From contig CAMTOS010000019.1 of the NCBI GenBank assembly GCA_947074195.1, positions 1 through 40,221 on the forward strand: a stretch of DNA of 40,221 nucleotides, given 5' to 3'. This DNA is from an uncultured Bacteroides sp. Its GTDB lineage: Bacteria; Bacteroidota; Bacteroidia; Bacteroidales; Bacteroidaceae. Below, one piece after another: positions 1 to 10,002 of the stretch. Under the pieces are notes generated by a model, which worked only from the letters and a program-made list of their open reading frames with translations, was not told where the DNA came from and made no database searches. Position 1 is the stretch's first letter. Every line of letters starts with the position of its first letter. The translations under genes were made by a program, and so were the position numbers.

Positions 1-89
1 ATAAATTGGCTAAGGTTAATATCATCCACAAAAACAAAGCAAGCAACTTGAAATCTAAGTTGGCAGTTTACGTAAACAAACTTGCTTAA
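1..89 (+). CDS. rpsT: 30S ribosomal protein S20, upstream copy (3' end only)
   Basis: The window opens inside a coding frame. The first complete codon is at base 3, and 28 residues run to a TAA at 87-89. These 28 residues are identical to the C-terminus of the complete S20 gene at 398-652. Eight codons differ synonymously (nine base changes) and no residue differs. S20 is a small-subunit protein that binds the 5' domain of 16S rRNA. The frame is followed by its own terminator, which resembles that of the downstream copy. The 5' part lies outside the window, so I cannot say whether this copy is full length. What is visible looks like a gene under purifying selection, not decayed debris. Confidence 0.85.
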   Translation, partial: KLAKVNIIHKNKASNLKSKLAVYVNKLA

Positions 90-117
90 TATACGAGTCA
101 ATCGAAATTACAATATA

Positions 118-149
118 AAAAAGCTGAGTCCTTAAAGATTCAGCTTTTT
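118..149 (+). terminator. Intrinsic terminator of the upstream rpsT copy
   Basis: AAAAAGCTGA at 118-127 pairs with TCAGCTTTTT at 140-149. The stem continues through 128-130/137-139 (one G-T pair) and closes on a six-base loop. The 3' arm supplies the T-run. Sequence and position match the terminator at 677-709, so gene and terminator appear to have duplicated together. Confidence 0.85.
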
Positions 150-197
150 GTATTTATAGACATTACTATTTTTATACATATTTTTTATGGAGTAATG

Positions 198-228
198 TTT
201 GGAGATTAGGAAAAAGTCCGTATCTTTG
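198..228 (+). promoter_or_regulatory. Bacteroidota-type promoter for tRNA-Glu and rpsT
   Basis: A TTTG (-33 box) at 198-201 is followed after exactly 19 nt by TATCTTTG at 221-228. This is a perfect match to the Bacteroidota housekeeping -7 consensus TAnnTTTG at the usual spacing. Transcription would start about 60 nt before the tRNA and, with no terminator between them, continue into rpsT. Confidence 0.8.
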
Positions 229-293
229 CAGCCGCAATCGAGAAATTAAAACATTCCCGAAAGCAAAATGACGGAAACGTCAACCGCCTTAAT

Positions 294-365
294 GGCCCAT
301 TCGTCTATCGGTTAGGACGCCAGATTTTCATTCTGGAAAGAGGGGTTCGATTCCCCTATGGGCTA
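294..365 (+). tRNA. tRNA-Glu (anticodon TTC)
   Basis: A complete cloverleaf can be folded. The acceptor stem GGCCCAT (294-300) pairs with ATGGGCT (358-364), with G-T at the first pair. The anticodon stem CCAGA/TCTGG (320-324/332-336) encloses a seven-base loop with anticodon TTC at 327-329. The T arm AGGGG/CCCCT spans 341-357 with loop TTCGATT. The discriminator is A365. CCA is not encoded. The gene sits between two copies of rpsT and shares a promoter with the downstream copy. Confidence 0.95.
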
Positions 366-397
366 CAAATAATAACGAATTAAACAGATTAGTCCAG

Positions 398-652
398 ATG
401 GCAAATCATAAATCATCAATCAAAAGAATCAGACAAGAAGAGAAAAGAAGACTTCACAACAGATACTACGCTAAAACAATGCGTAACGCTGTGAGAAAAC
501 TTCGCTCTACAACTGAGAAAGCTGAAGCAGCTGCATTGCTTCCTAAAGTAGCTAAGATGTTGGATAAATTGGCTAAAGTTAATATCATCCACAAAAACAA
601 GGCTAGCAACTTGAAGTCTAAATTGGCTGTTTACGTAAATAAATTGGCTTAA
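398..652 (+). CDS. rpsT: 30S ribosomal protein S20 (complete copy)
   Basis: An 84-residue, lysine- and arginine-rich protein beginning [18 protein letters not shown], the typical S20 start. Its length is normal for the family. S20 is a primary 16S rRNA-binding protein of the small subunit. The gene follows tRNA-Glu by 32 nt with no terminator between them, so the two are probably cotranscribed from the promoter at 198-228. It ends at a strong terminator at 677-709. A second S20 frame ends only about 310 nt upstream, which makes this a tandem duplication. gyrB lies downstream beyond two unknown genes. Confidence 0.97.
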   Translation: MANHKSSIKRIRQEEKRRLHNRYYAKTMRNAVRKLRSTTEKAEAAALLPKVAKMLDKLAKVNIIHKNKASNLKSKLAVYVNKLA

Positions 653-676
653 TCAGAGTCTTTAAACTTATATATT

Positions 677-709
677 AAAAGCTGAACCTCAAAAGGTTCG
701 GCTTTTTTT
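677..709 (+). terminator. Intrinsic terminator after rpsT
   Basis: AAAAGCTGAACC (677-688) pairs over 12 bp (one T-G) with GGTTCGGCTTTT (695-706) around the six-base loop TCAAAA. A T-rich run continues to 709. It is related in sequence to the terminator at 118-149. Confidence 0.9.
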
Positions 710-726
710 ATTTTGTACCCTTTGGT

Positions 727-756
727 TTTGTTGCTCTAAATCTTTTTCTACCTTTG
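727..756 (+). promoter_or_regulatory. Promoter of the 787-2226 operon, overlain by a direct repeat
   Basis: TTTG at 727-730 and TACCTTTG at 749-756 (18 nt apart) match the Bacteroidota -33/-7 boxes. The gene starts 31 nt downstream. The 14-mer TTTGTTGCTCTAAA occurs twice, at 727-740 and 753-766. One copy begins at the -33 box and the other at the TTTG of the -7 box. Confidence 0.65.
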
Positions 757-786
757 TTGCTCTAAAACCTGATAAAACTATTCCTT

Positions 787-1434
787 ATGATAAAACGACT
801 CTCTAAGCTGCTTGTCGTATGGGCGGCTTTCTGTATCTCATCGCAACTTCAAGCGCAAACGAATCTGCTCAATTCTCCTCATCAGGAATTACGTCTTACA
901 GTAGGGTGGCTCTTTTCTGCCGATAATGTTTTTGGTTATAAGAGTAATGACGCTTTCTATTTCTATTGTCCGAATGGTGCGCATCCCGAATTTTATAATG
1001 GCAATTTGTATGGTACTCCTGTATTTAGTCTCTCTTATCATTACCAGGTAAAGCGTTGGTTCTCTTTGGGCGTAGCTGCCGGCTTTCACACAGAGTATCA
1101 GCGTACCTACAGATTTATAGACGATGCCCCGTTTTGGAAACAACGTTCTACTTTTTTTGCCATCACGCCAATTGCCCGTTTCGACTGGTTTCGATGGGAT
1201 TTTATCAATCTTTACTCTTCTATAGGTCTCGGTCTGGGTGTCAATATAGATCGGGATAAAAACCTTGACTCTGGTGCTTCTTACAGGAACAGAGAAGTTG
1301 GGGTTACTTTTGATATTGTGCCTTTTGCTATTACAATGGGGCGCAAAGTCTATGGCTTTGCTGAAGTTGGTGCAGGAAGCCTGGGATTTTTGAGAGTGGG
1401 TATAGGTTATCGTTTTCCGGATAAAAATAAATAA
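787..1434 (+). CDS. Secreted outer-membrane beta-barrel-like protein, unknown function
   Basis: A 215-residue protein with an N-terminal signal peptide: a basic start (MIKRLSK), a hydrophobic core at about 8-20, and a probable signal peptidase I site at LQAQ near residue 24. The mature part has many alternating aromatic and glycine-rich segments. It ends in strand-like stretches (FAEVGAGSLGFLRVGIGYRF), as small 8-10-strand outer-membrane barrels do. I do not recognise a named family. It is 9 nt upstream of a lipoprotein gene and probably cotranscribed with it. The promoter lies just upstream. Its role is unknown; a cell-envelope protein is the most that can be inferred. Confidence 0.75.
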   Translation: MIKRLSKLLVVWAAFCISSQLQAQTNLLNSPHQELRLTVGWLFSADNVFGYKSNDAFYFYCPNGAHPEFYNGNLYGTPVFSLSYHYQVKRWFSLGVAAGFHTEYQRTYRFIDDAPFWKQRSTFFAITPIARFDWFRWDFINLYSSIGLGLGVNIDRDKNLDSGASYRNREVGVTFDIVPFAITMGRKVYGFAEVGAGSLGFLRVGIGYRFPDKNK

Positions 1435-1443
1435 ACAACGATT

Positions 1444-2226
1444 ATGAGAAATATATATTTAGCGCTGTCATCAGCTTTGATTATTGTCCTGTTAAATTCG
1501 TGTGTTTTAGAGCGTGTTGAGAAGCCCGATAAAATGACAATAGCTTATGAGAATGCTTCAGTAGCTGTATCCAGTCTCCGTCTGTCTGCATCGTTGGCCG
1601 ATTTGTGCCGGGTGATCGATATGTGGTATATGGCTTCCACGCCGGAAGAACGTTATGCCATTGAAGATAAATATCTGGAAGATGTAAAGATTCGTGTTCA
1701 GGAAGATGGATATATCTATGTTGGTAATGTATATGTGATCAATACATTTGGTAAGTCGCTGACAGATAATCAATGGGAGGTGACACCGGTGATTGCTCTG
1801 GGCGCTTTCTGTTATGAAGTGACACAGACAGATGAAAGTAATTATACTGTTTTGCGTGTAAATAATAGTCCAAATCTTTGTACGGCTTTCTATCGGGTGA
1901 GAGTAGTAGAGGCGGATAAATATTATGAAGTGGCATGCGAAGTTTCCAATCTGAATCGGTTTATGCTTTGTTTTTATGATGCCATTTCTTATGAAACCAC
2001 TGAGCCGTTGCTTCTTAATGTCCATCTGTGGGGTTCTTATTCTCCATTTTGGAATACAGGCGTCAGGGCTGTGGAAGGTGAGATGACGATTATGCCTGTT
2101 AAGGATGGTCAGCCTGTTGAGTTGGATGTGACGAAAGCTACCTTCTTTGACTGGGTTGTAGAGCTTTGTTTCCGCGATAAGGAAGATGATTATGACCTTT
2201 TACAATGGAATCTTACTCTTCTGTAA
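1444..2226 (+). CDS. Predicted lipoprotein, unknown function
   Basis: A 260-residue protein whose N-terminus is a lipoprotein signal peptide. A hydrophobic stretch at about 4-17 is followed by LLNSC, which places the lipidated cysteine at residue 20. The rest is a soluble, acidic domain rich in Tyr and Val, with no motif I can assign. It lies directly after the beta-barrel-like protein (9 nt gap), so the pair probably forms one envelope unit. It ends about 100 nt before gyrB, and gyrB has its own promoter. The functional assignment is open. Confidence 0.75.
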   Translation: MRNIYLALSSALIIVLLNSCVLERVEKPDKMTIAYENASVAVSSLRLSASLADLCRVIDMWYMASTPEERYAIEDKYLEDVKIRVQEDGYIYVGNVYVINTFGKSLTDNQWEVTPVIALGAFCYEVTQTDESNYTVLRVNNSPNLCTAFYRVRVVEADKYYEVACEVSNLNRFMLCFYDAISYETTEPLLLNVHLWGSYSPFWNTGVRAVEGEMTIMPVKDGQPVELDVTKATFFDWVVELCFRDKEDDYDLLQWNLTLL

Positions 2227-2260
2227 TAAAACAAAATAACGACTTGCTTTTCAATCATAT

Positions 2261-2295
2261 TTTGCTACATACATCGATTTTTTTTGTTACTTTTG
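2261..2295 (+). promoter_or_regulatory. Probable gyrB promoter
   Basis: TACTTTTG at 2288-2295 is a perfect -7 box (TAnnTTTG). The nearest TTTG upstream is at 2261-2264. The gap of 23 nt is a little longer than usual, so the -33 assignment is less certain than the -7. The start codon follows 31 nt downstream. Confidence 0.6.
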
Positions 2296-2317
2296 TAAGA
2301 ATTCTAACATCACTTAA

Positions 2318-4309
<1,992 letters not shown>

Positions 4310-4360
4310 GAAGCGATTACGTTTATAAATACACCATCCTCACATCTTACAACGAGGAAG

Positions 4361-4393
4361 CGCCGGAAAGACCTGAGTCATTCCGGCGTTTTT
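4361..4393 (+). terminator. Intrinsic terminator after gyrB
   Basis: CGCCGGAA (4361-4368) pairs perfectly with TTCCGGCG (4381-4388) around a 12-base loop. A run of five T follows. Confidence 0.9.
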
Positions 4394-4438
4394 CCGTTTA
4401 TGGGGTTTCTGTTTATTAATGTTGCCGGTACAAATAAA

Positions 4439-4472
4439 AAAGGCGTGAAAGAAATAATTCTTTCACGCCTTT
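4439..4472 (-). terminator. Intrinsic terminator at the end of the division cluster
   Basis: A perfect 15-bp inverted repeat (4439-4453 with 4458-4472, loop ATAA) lies 35 nt past the yqeY-type stop codon. On the minus strand the 3' arm runs into TTTTATTTG. It can work in both directions and backs up the gyrB terminator. Confidence 0.9.
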
Positions 4473-4507
4473 AAAATAATATATAGCAATATAGAATGCT
4501 CAGTCTG

Positions 4508-4957
4508 TTACGACAATAATTCTTTTACTTTAGCAGAAATTGCACGGCCTTCGGCAAGTCCGGATAGCTTTTTAGTTGCTACACCCATCACTTTACCCAT
4601 ATCCTGTGGACCGGTTGCACCTACTTCAGCAATAATCTCTTTCAAAGCAGCTTCCAGCTCTTCCGGAGTCATTTGTTTAGGCAGATAAATCTCCATGATC
4701 TTTACCTGAGCAAGTTCGTCAGAAGCAAGATCTTCACGTCCCTGAGTTGTATAGATCTCAGCAGCATCCTTACCTTGTTTCACTAACTTCTGGATGATTT
4801 TCAGTGCTGCATCATCAGTCAGAGTATCGTTTGCACCAGGTGCAGTTTTGGCTTCTATGAAGAATTTCTTTACGTTTCTAAGTGTTTCAAGTGCTACCTT
4901 ATCCTTAGCACGCATTGCGTTTTTAATGTCTTCGCTGACTCTGTCAAATAAATCCAT
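4508..4957 (-). CDS. GatB/YqeY domain-containing protein
   Basis: A 149-residue soluble protein of the YqeY family, which resembles the C-terminal tRNA-binding region of GatB. Typical elements are the start DLFDRVSEDIKNAMRAKDKVALETLR, the region KQGKDAAEIYTTQGREDLA near 75-95, and the helical end KLSGLAEGRAISAKVKELL. The length equals that of stand-alone YqeY. The biochemical role is unproven; a link to tRNA or amidotransferase function is inferred from the fold. It follows ftsZ by 61 nt and is the last gene before the cluster's terminator, so it is probably read through with ftsZ. Confidence 0.9.
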   Translation of the reverse strand: MDLFDRVSEDIKNAMRAKDKVALETLRNVKKFFIEAKTAPGANDTLTDDAALKIIQKLVKQGKDAAEIYTTQGREDLASDELAQVKIMEIYLPKQMTPEELEAALKEIIAEVGATGPQDMGKVMGVATKKLSGLAEGRAISAKVKELLS

Positions 4958-5018
4958 TGTGAATTATATTTCTACCCGTTTCGGGTAAGGTTTATATAAA
5001 TAATTATCTATTGTTCGA

Positions 5019-6302
5019 TTAGAAAGTAATCACACCCGGAGTTTCAGCCGCAGCTTCTTCAACAGGTTTGGCAACTTCCACCATCTTTTCTTTTTCTATC
5101 TTCTTCAACGTATCGTTTTTTCTCTGATAAGTTGGTGACATCTCTACCATCGATATAACATTGTCATCATCAAGATCAGAAGGCTTGAAGCCATAGATAT
5201 AGAACTTTCTCTTGCCATTATTGATGCTGCTATCTGTTCCGTATACCGTCTCGATACGAGTATCGATATCAGGCGATTTATCTTCATCTTCAAGCGGCAT
5301 CATTTTCTCGATATCCGAAAGGTTGTCCATGCCAAAGCCGGTTGCAAGAAGAGTAATCTTAACCTTCTTACCTAACGAACTGTCTTCTGCCATACCCCAG
5401 ATTACTTCAACCGATTTGCTGAATTTGTTCATGAAGTCATGAATTTCGTTCATCTCATCCATCATAAGCTCGCAGTCACTGCAGAACGAAACATTAAGAA
5501 TGATCTTCTTCGATTTAAAGATATCATTATTATTGAGCAGTGGCGAATGCAATGCATCCTGAATGGCTTTCTGCACACGATTATCTCCTTCTGAGTAACC
5601 CGTACTCATGATTGCAACACCACCATCCTTCAGACAGGTTTTCACATCTTCAAAGTCGAGATTGATAATACCGTCAGTCGTGATGATCTCGGCGATACTA
5701 CGTGCAGCAACCGAAAGTGTATCATCTGCCTTCTTGAAGGCATTGGTACACGATAAATCAGAATAGATGGAGCGCAGGCGTTCATTGTTAATCACCAGAA
5801 GCGCATCCACATGTTTGCTCATCTCATCGACACCATCCAGTGCCTGGGTAATTTTCTTTTCACCCTCGAACAGGAAAGGAATGGTTACAATACCGATCGT
5901 AAGAATACCCATCTCTTTAGAAATGCCGGCAATAACAGGACCTGCACCGGTACCTGTACCACCACCCATTCCGGCAGTAATAAACACCATCCTTGTTGCA
6001 CCATCATCAAGCATCGTCTTAATATCGTCCACACTTGCTTCGGCTGCCTCGCGGGCTCTTTCTGGGCGGTTTCCGGCACCAAGACCAGTAACACCTAAAC
6101 GTATTTTTACAGGAACCGGAGATTTCTTCAGTGCCTGATTGTCTGTATTACAAATAGCAAAAGATACATCATCTATACCTTCTTTGAACATATGGGTAAC
6201 GGCATTACCTCCACCGCCACCAACACCAACCACCTTAATCAATTTAGGCGAATCTGTCGGAAATTCGAAAGGAACTATATCGTTCATATATTTATCTTTC
6301 AT
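5019..6302 (-). CDS. ftsZ: Cell division protein FtsZ
   Basis: A tubulin-like GTPase that polymerises into the Z-ring. The nucleotide-binding start VVGVGGGGGNAV (24-35), the tubulin signature GGGTGTG (113-119) and the T7 synergy loop NLDFEDVKTCLKDGG (about 214-228) are all present. After the core, at about residue 320, a long acidic and charged linker leads to a short C-terminal tail ending PGVITF, the likely anchor-binding peptide. The 427 residues are in the Bacteroidota range. Met6 (start at 6287) is an alternative start; the upstream Met is chosen because it leaves a 12-nt gap to ftsA. It follows ftsA and precedes the yqeY-type gene. Confidence 0.97.
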   Translation of the reverse strand: MKDKYMNDIVPFEFPTDSPKLIKVVGVGGGGGNAVTHMFKEGIDDVSFAICNTDNQALKKSPVPVKIRLGVTGLGAGNRPERAREAAEASVDDIKTMLDDGATRMVFITAGMGGGTGTGAGPVIAGISKEMGILTIGIVTIPFLFEGEKKITQALDGVDEMSKHVDALLVINNERLRSIYSDLSCTNAFKKADDTLSVAARSIAEIITTDGIINLDFEDVKTCLKDGGVAIMSTGYSEGDNRVQKAIQDALHSPLLNNNDIFKSKKIILNVSFCSDCELMMDEMNEIHDFMNKFSKSVEVIWGMAEDSSLGKKVKITLLATGFGMDNLSDIEKMMPLEDEDKSPDIDTRIETVYGTDSSINNGKRKFYIYGFKPSDLDDDNVISMVEMSPTYQRKNDTLKKIEKEKMVEVAKPVEEAAAETPGVITF

Positions 6303-6314
6303 TAGGTTTAGTTA

Positions 6315-7733
6315 TTAAGTTGGGTTATCATCTTCACTGAACAGTTCACCCAGTTTTGAGGTAAATACAGTCCATGGCGAAGGCTTTTTTGGTCCTGTAT
6401 GCTCTTTTGGCTCTTTTACCGGTTTCTTTTTCTCCGGCTTTTCCTCTACGACTGGTTCAGGTTCAGGTTCGGCTACCTGTTCAATCACGATAGTCTCTTC
6501 CACTACTGGCTTCTCAATCATAATGACTGGTTCGGGTTCTTTTTCGATTACAGGTTCCGGTTCCGGTATTTCAACCACTTTCAGACAATCTTCCTTGCCC
6601 TGGAACAACACTCCGGCAACTGTATTGTACATGCCATCAGCTTTAGGCATATCATCTTTCTTAATGAAAGAGTAGGTTGTTTTCTTAGCGAATCTGATCT
6701 TATCGATTTTGCATTTCTCTTCGAAAAGCTTATCCAGATTTCTTAGATTTGCTCCACCACCAGTCAGTACAAAGCCTGCATACAAATTATCAGCGTAATT
6801 CGAATGTTTAATAAGACTCCATACGTTTTCCACAATCTCTGTGGCTCTGGCCAGAATTATATTGTTTAATAACTGATTCTTAACAATCTGATTATCTCTT
6901 TGCATGAAAGTAACCGGATCCTTATCATCAGCCTCCTTATACATGACATCGCCATAAGTCTGTTTCAGATATTCCGCTTCATCATCTTCAATTTTCAGGC
7001 AAGTCGCAATATCGCGCGTAATGCTGTTGCTGCCAAGTGGTAAAACTACCAGATAGCGCAGAATACGATTTCTGAAAATAGTAATTGTAGTTGTCTCAGC
7101 CCCCAAATCGATCATGGCGCAACCGGCGCGTATATCCTTTTCAGTAAGAATTGCATCCGAAGTTATGAGGGGAGATATATAGATGTGAGCAATATCGATC
7201 TTTGCCTTTTCAAAGCCCTGCTCAATACGCGTTCTTAACGTATCACGGGCAATGATATTCAGAAACTTTCCTGTAAACTGCTTGCAGATAACACCTTTCG
7301 GATCAATCTGCTCGCTGTTTCCTGCAACGTATTCCTGTGGAATAACATCAAGAATTTCGTAATTATCCTGCGGAAGTTTCAGATTCAGGTTTTCATCAGA
7401 TACTGCATCGATAATACTCTGGTCGATGATAATATCACTATCCATATCACGAGTAATCTTATTCAGTCGCGATTGTAACGACTGACCACCTGTGCTGACA
7501 TATACCTTCCCGATAAGACAATCCAACTGACTTTCCATCTTACCGATAATTGAAGTCAGCGCATTAGCAACCTTATCTATATTATAAATGATTCCCCTTT
7601 GTATACATGTCGAGGCATCCTCCTTGGCATAGGCCAGTATTTCCATAGCTCCATCCTCTTTCTTTCTGCCGGCCAAACCGACAATTTTCGAGGATCCAAG
7701 CTCAATAACGGCGATAAAATCTGATGTTGCCAT
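6315..7733 (-). CDS. ftsA: Cell division protein FtsA
   Basis: An actin-like ATPase that tethers FtsZ to the inner membrane. The N-terminus FIAVIELGSSKIVGLAG is the phosphate-1 loop. The FtsA-specific 1C domain follows, then AMIDLGAETTTITIF (phosphate 2) near residues 212-226 and GFVLTGGGANL (adenosine motif) near 315. At 472 residues it is longer than the roughly 420 of E. coli FtsA. Residues 388-452 are a Pro/Glu/Val-rich linker with repeated EPEP blocks. The last 20 residues (PWTVFTSKLGELF...) look like the amphipathic membrane-targeting helix. It is 102 nt after ftsQ and 12 nt before ftsZ. Confidence 0.95.
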   Translation of the reverse strand: MATSDFIAVIELGSSKIVGLAGRKKEDGAMEILAYAKEDASTCIQRGIIYNIDKVANALTSIIGKMESQLDCLIGKVYVSTGGQSLQSRLNKITRDMDSDIIIDQSIIDAVSDENLNLKLPQDNYEILDVIPQEYVAGNSEQIDPKGVICKQFTGKFLNIIARDTLRTRIEQGFEKAKIDIAHIYISPLITSDAILTEKDIRAGCAMIDLGAETTTITIFRNRILRYLVVLPLGSNSITRDIATCLKIEDDEAEYLKQTYGDVMYKEADDKDPVTFMQRDNQIVKNQLLNNIILARATEIVENVWSLIKHSNYADNLYAGFVLTGGGANLRNLDKLFEEKCKIDKIRFAKKTTYSFIKKDDMPKADGMYNTVAGVLFQGKEDCLKVVEIPEPEPVIEKEPEPVIMIEKPVVEETIVIEQVAEPEPEPVVEEKPEKKKPVKEPKEHTGPKKPSPWTVFTSKLGELFSEDDNPT

Positions 7734-7835
7734 AATTTCTTTTTATACTGTTTCTGCCAATTCTCAACAAACTGACAGAAGGTGATTATTATAGAAGTAA
7801 TAGTAATTTAGACAGCTCATCCACCGGAGAGGTAA

Positions 7836-8576
7836 TCACTTATCTCTCTGGGTACATACTATCTGATTATTAAACTCAATATTAACACGGCTATATTTAT
7901 TCCAGCCAATTTCATTCAGCCCGTTTTTATAGAAGGTTTTCAACCGTTCGAGCTTCTCTTCATAATTATTGAGCTTACCCAGATAGATGATATGATCACC
8001 TACACGTGGTACCAGCTCAATATTTCCTTTCGGAAGAACATTAATCTGTTCTATCTGGGCGTTCCAGAAAGGATTGTCTTGCAAAAATAATCCAAAGTTA
8101 TATAATTTGGTGCAGGCAAATGATTTTTCTACATTTCCTGTTACAATTATCTTTCGGGCCACACAACGTGCATCCGAAGGAATAATCTCTCCTTTATTAT
8201 CGATATAGTAATTATCGCCATTAGCACTCATCACTCTAAGCAGAGGAATGCGCTGATAGATTTCAATAAACAGTTTCCCTCCCGGCGTTTTATAACATTC
8301 GGCATTATCAATCAGCGGATGGTTGGCCAGAACCTTTTCTATAGAATCGGTGTATATGCCATTCATCTCCTTGCCCACAGGTGATATACCACGGGCTTTC
8401 AGAATAGAAACTACCTCTTTGTTTGTCAGGAAGCCGGTAAACAATGAGTCTTTTACTATTAATTCGATGTCTTTGCATACCATACCATCATCCTTACGGT
8501 TGATAACCGTAACAGACATCGTCAAATAAGCAATGATGACCAATATTAAAAGGGTTAAGAACAGATGTTTCCACAT
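7836..8576 (-). CDS. ftsQ: Cell division protein FtsQ
   Basis: A bitopic membrane protein, the scaffold that links early and late divisome proteins. The 246-residue sequence has one N-terminal membrane segment (LFLTLLILVIIAYLTMSV, residues 5-22) and a periplasmic remainder. This contains a POTRA-like region (SLFTGFLTNKEVVSILKARG, then the NHPLIDNAECYKTPGGKLFIEI segment) and a beta domain with YIDNKGEIIPSD. FtsQ diverges strongly between phyla, so the call rests on topology, the POTRA-like pattern and its position between murC and ftsA. It is 40 nt downstream of murC. Confidence 0.9.
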   Translation of the reverse strand: MWKHLFLTLLILVIIAYLTMSVTVINRKDDGMVCKDIELIVKDSLFTGFLTNKEVVSILKARGISPVGKEMNGIYTDSIEKVLANHPLIDNAECYKTPGGKLFIEIYQRIPLLRVMSANGDNYYIDNKGEIIPSDARCVARKIIVTGNVEKSFACTKLYNFGLFLQDNPFWNAQIEQINVLPKGNIELVPRVGDHIIYLGKLNNYEEKLERLKTFYKNGLNEIGWNKYSRVNIEFNNQIVCTQRDK

Positions 8577-8616
8577 ATCTTGAATACTGTTTATGTTTAT
8601 TCCTTAATCTGATAAA

Positions 8617-10002
8617 TTACTTTGTAATTCTTTGTTTTAATTCTTCTGTAATAGCAGGAACAAAATTGTCAATATCTCCGGCACCAAGTAAAGCCAGCAC
8701 TTCAATATCTTTTCCTTTTATTACATTCAGAATATCGTTTTTGTTGCAGATCTCTTTATTTATATTTTCATTCAGATGATTATATATCAATTCGCTGTTC
8801 ACTCCGGGAATAGGTTTTTCTCTTGCAGGATAAATCTCTGTCAGAATTACTTCATCCGCAATGGATAAGCTATCAGCAAATTCTTTAAAGAAATCATTTG
8901 TACGCGAGTAAAGATGCGGCTGAAATATTGCAGTAATCTTTTTGTCGGGATACAACTCGCGAATAGAGGTCAGGCTTTGCTTTATCTCCGACGGATGATG
9001 TGCATAATCACTTAAAAAAACAATATTTTTGTCTTTTAGTTTAAAATCAAACCGTCTATCTATACCTTTAAAGCTCTTCATGGCCTTTTTAATCTCCTCA
9101 TCGCTAATTCCGTTTAAGTGAGCGATGGCCATGGCAGCTACACCATTTTCAATGTTTATACTTACTGGCACTCCAAGTTGAACATCATCAATTCTTACTT
9201 CGGGTCCTACAAAATCAAAAAAGATTTCGCCATCACCGATACGAATATTCTCAGCATGGAAGTCACCGCCCTCTTTTGAGTAAGTAAAACATTTCACTCC
9301 TTCCTGCAAACGAGGTTGTAGTGTGATACCCTCACGCATGATGAGTGCGCCTCCGGGTTGTATCAGACTGGTATAGTGTGCAAAACTTTCAAGATAGGCT
9401 TCCTCTGTACCATATATATCCAGATGATCCGGATCAGTTGAGGTAATTACCGACATGAAAGGCGACAAGTGATGGAACGAGCGGTCATACTCATCCGCCT
9501 CGATTACTGTAAACGGACTACTCTCTGAAAGCAGAAGATTTGTTTCTTGGTTTTTATAAATGCCTCCGAGGAAAGCTGTACAACCTTTAGTCGATTCGTG
9601 AAACAAATGCGCTATCATCGTTGATGTAGTTGTTTTACCATGCGTACCGGCTGCACAAAGTCCTTTGCTGGCTTTGGTGATGGCACCCAACACCTGCGCA
9701 CGCTTTTGAATTGTAAAACCTTCATTTCTGAAGTAGTTCAGTTCGTTATGGTCCTGTGGAATAGCCGGAGTCATAATCACCAGCGTATGCGTTTTGTCCT
9801 TACATTCAGCGGGAATCAGCTCTACGTCATCCTGAAAGTGAATATGTGCACCCTCTTTTATCAGATGATCTGTCAGTTCGGTAGCCGTACGGTCATAGCC
9901 GGCAACGTACATTCCCTTTGAAAGGAAATAACGTACCAGATTGCTCATACCGATGCCACCGGCACCAATGAAATAGACTGATTTTATATCTTCAATTTTC
10001 AT
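8617..10002 (-). CDS. murC: UDP-N-acetylmuramate--L-alanine ligase
   Basis: A cytoplasmic ATP-dependent ligase that adds the first residue, L-alanine, to UDP-MurNAc. The N-terminal Rossmann motif FIGAGGIGMS (11-20) binds the UDP part. The ATP loop GTHGKTTT (119-126) and a central EADEYDRSF segment mark it as MurC and not MurD or MurE. SDYAHHPSEIKQSL lies near residue 335. The 461-residue length is normal. The start codon overlaps the murG stop by 4 nt (ATGA), which suggests translational coupling. Confidence 0.96.
   Translation of the reverse strand: MKIEDIKSVYFIGAGGIGMSNLVRYFLSKGMYVAGYDRTATELTDHLIKEGAHIHFQDDVELIPAECKDKTHTLVIMTPAIPQDHNELNYFRNEGFTIQKRAQVLGAITKASKGLCAAGTHGKTTTSTMIAHLFHESTKGCTAFLGGIYKNQETNLLLSESSPFTVIEADEYDRSFHHLSPFMSVITSTDPDHLDIYGTEEAYLESFAHYTSLIQPGGALIMREGITLQPRLQEGVKCFTYSKEGGDFHAENIRIGDGEIFFDFVGPEVRIDDVQLGVPVSINIENGVAAMAIAHLNGISDEEIKKAMKSFKGIDRRFDFKLKDKNIVFLSDYAHHPSEIKQSLTSIRELYPDKKITAIFQPHLYSRTNDFFKEFADSLSIADEVILTEIYPAREKPIPGVNSELIYNHLNENINKEICNKNDILNVIKGKDIEVLALLGAGDIDNFVPAITEELKQRITK

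Noticed and set aside
4973..4987. A small inverted repeat TACCCG-TTT-CGGGTA between ftsZ and the yqeY-type gene
   Set aside because: The 6-bp stem is not followed by a T run in the direction of transcription, so I cannot call it a terminator. It may be chance.
6399..6746. A plus-strand frame rich in Phe, Tyr, Arg and Trp opposite the FtsA tail
   Set aside because: It is the complement of the Pro/Glu-rich linker codons of ftsA; the low-complexity look is inherited from that repeat.
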